Below the pieces are notes generated by a model. That model did not search any database. It was not told where the DNA came from and worked only from the letters and a program-made list of their open reading frames with translations. The position numbers were made by a program, and so were the translations under genes. Positions 5,416 through 5,710 of a stretch of 5,710 nt of DNA are shown in pieces. The stretch comes from an uncultured Methylococcaceae bacterium (GTDB lineage Bacteria > Pseudomonadota > Gammaproteobacteria > Methylococcales > Methylomonadaceae). Location of the stretch: contig CAJVYO010000120.1 in NCBI GenBank assembly GCA_913009515.1, forward strand, positions 1-5,710, in the 5' to 3' direction. Each line of letters starts with the position of its first letter. Position 1 is the first letter of the stretch.

Positions 5416-5710
5416 TTACTTCTTCACATATAAATCAGTAATCGTGCCTGTGACCATTTCATTAGCAAAAGCAAAAGTCTCTGACAAAGTTGGGTGAGCA
5501 TGAATACTTAAACCTACATCTTCAGCATCAGCTCCCATTTCTAAGGCTAATACCGCTTCAGCAATTAATTCACCTGCATTCGGCCCAACTATGCCAGCCC
5601 CTAAAATACGTCCTGTTTCGGGCTCACATAACACTTTAGTAATGCCTTCATTACGGCTTAAACTCAATGAACGACCACTTGCTGCCCATGGAAAAGCTCC
5701 CTTATCATAA
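5416..5710 (-). CDS. lpdA: Dihydrolipoamide dehydrogenase, C-terminal fragment (cut by window edge)
   Basis: The frame is open from the right edge (YDKGAFPWAASGRSLSL...) to the TAA at 5418-5416, about 97 residues of the C-terminal dimerisation domain of a flavoprotein disulfide reductase. Visible family motifs are FPWAASGR, ILGAGIVGPNAGELI, ALEMGADAEDVGL, and the active-site HAHPTLSET block, whose second His and following Glu form the proton-relay pair (H444/E449 in E. coli Lpd, from memory). The protein ends ITDLYVKK. The enzyme reoxidises dihydrolipoyl groups of pyruvate, 2-oxoglutarate and glycine-cleavage complexes with NAD+. Its N-terminal FAD and redox-disulfide parts lie outside the window, so which complex it serves cannot be told. 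A short 38-bp gap without a visible terminator separates it from hicA. Confidence 0.95.
   Translation of the reverse strand, partial: YDKGAFPWAASGRSLSLSRNEGITKVLCEPETGRILGAGIVGPNAGELIAEAVLALEMGADAEDVGLSIHAHPTLSETFAFANEMVTGTITDLYVKK

Noticed and set aside
1..5710. CRISPR array, tRNA or rRNA genes, insertion sequences
   Set aside because: No regularly spaced repeats, no clover-leaf-like segments and no transposase frames were seen. Nearly all bases are inside recognisable protein genes.

Overview
The window is an AT-rich piece of a gammaproteobacterial chromosome. Every gene I can support lies on the minus strand, so the region reads right to left. The protein sequences (LipB, RlpA, LpdA, DacC-type PBP) and the gene order mltB-rlpA-dacC-(dat)-ybeD-lipB-lipA are typical of gammaproteobacteria. 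The low GC and the aminotransferase between dacC and ybeD would suit a Methylococcales- or Thiotrichales-like lineage, but that placement is an inference from memory and not a search result.

Layout in transcription order: (1) 5710-5416, the C-terminal end of a dihydrolipoamide dehydrogenase (lpdA), cut by the window edge. (2) 5407-5383, a perfect 11-bp inverted repeat with a 3-nt spacer, five bases before the next start codon. (3) 5377-4797, a HicA/HicB toxin-antitoxin pair with a 4-bp overlap. (4) 4788-1812, three envelope genes: mltB (lytic transglycosylase), rlpA (DPBB-SPOR lipoprotein lytic transglycosylase) and dacC (D,D-carboxypeptidase). (5) 1809-970, a D-amino-acid-type class IV aminotransferase. 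(6) 973-698 ybeD (DUF493), then lipB (octanoyltransferase), then from 59 to the left edge the first codons of a probable lipA.

Genes overlap or are separated by 40 bp or less, and I see no convincing internal promoter or intrinsic terminator. The run from hicA to lipA could therefore be a single transcription unit. Two themes run through it. MltB, RlpA and DacC all remodel peptidoglycan in the periplasm; the neighbouring aminotransferase could convert the D-alanine that DacC releases into D-glutamate and pyruvate. LipB and LipA make the lipoyl group carried by the 2-oxoacid dehydrogenase complexes that use the flanking Lpd.

Most of the window is a conserved housekeeping cluster, and I do not see a clearly new biological system. 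The points that deserve a second look are the missing standard start codon of lipB, the palindrome placed on the hicA leader, the HicA variant without the usual catalytic histidine context, the toxin-antitoxin pair directly upstream of the envelope operon, and the D-amino-acid transaminase linked to dacC. No stretch of more than 300 bases lacks a gene; the longest intergenic gaps are about 38 bp (lpdA-hicA), 36 bp (rlpA-dacC) and 30 bp (lipB-lipA).
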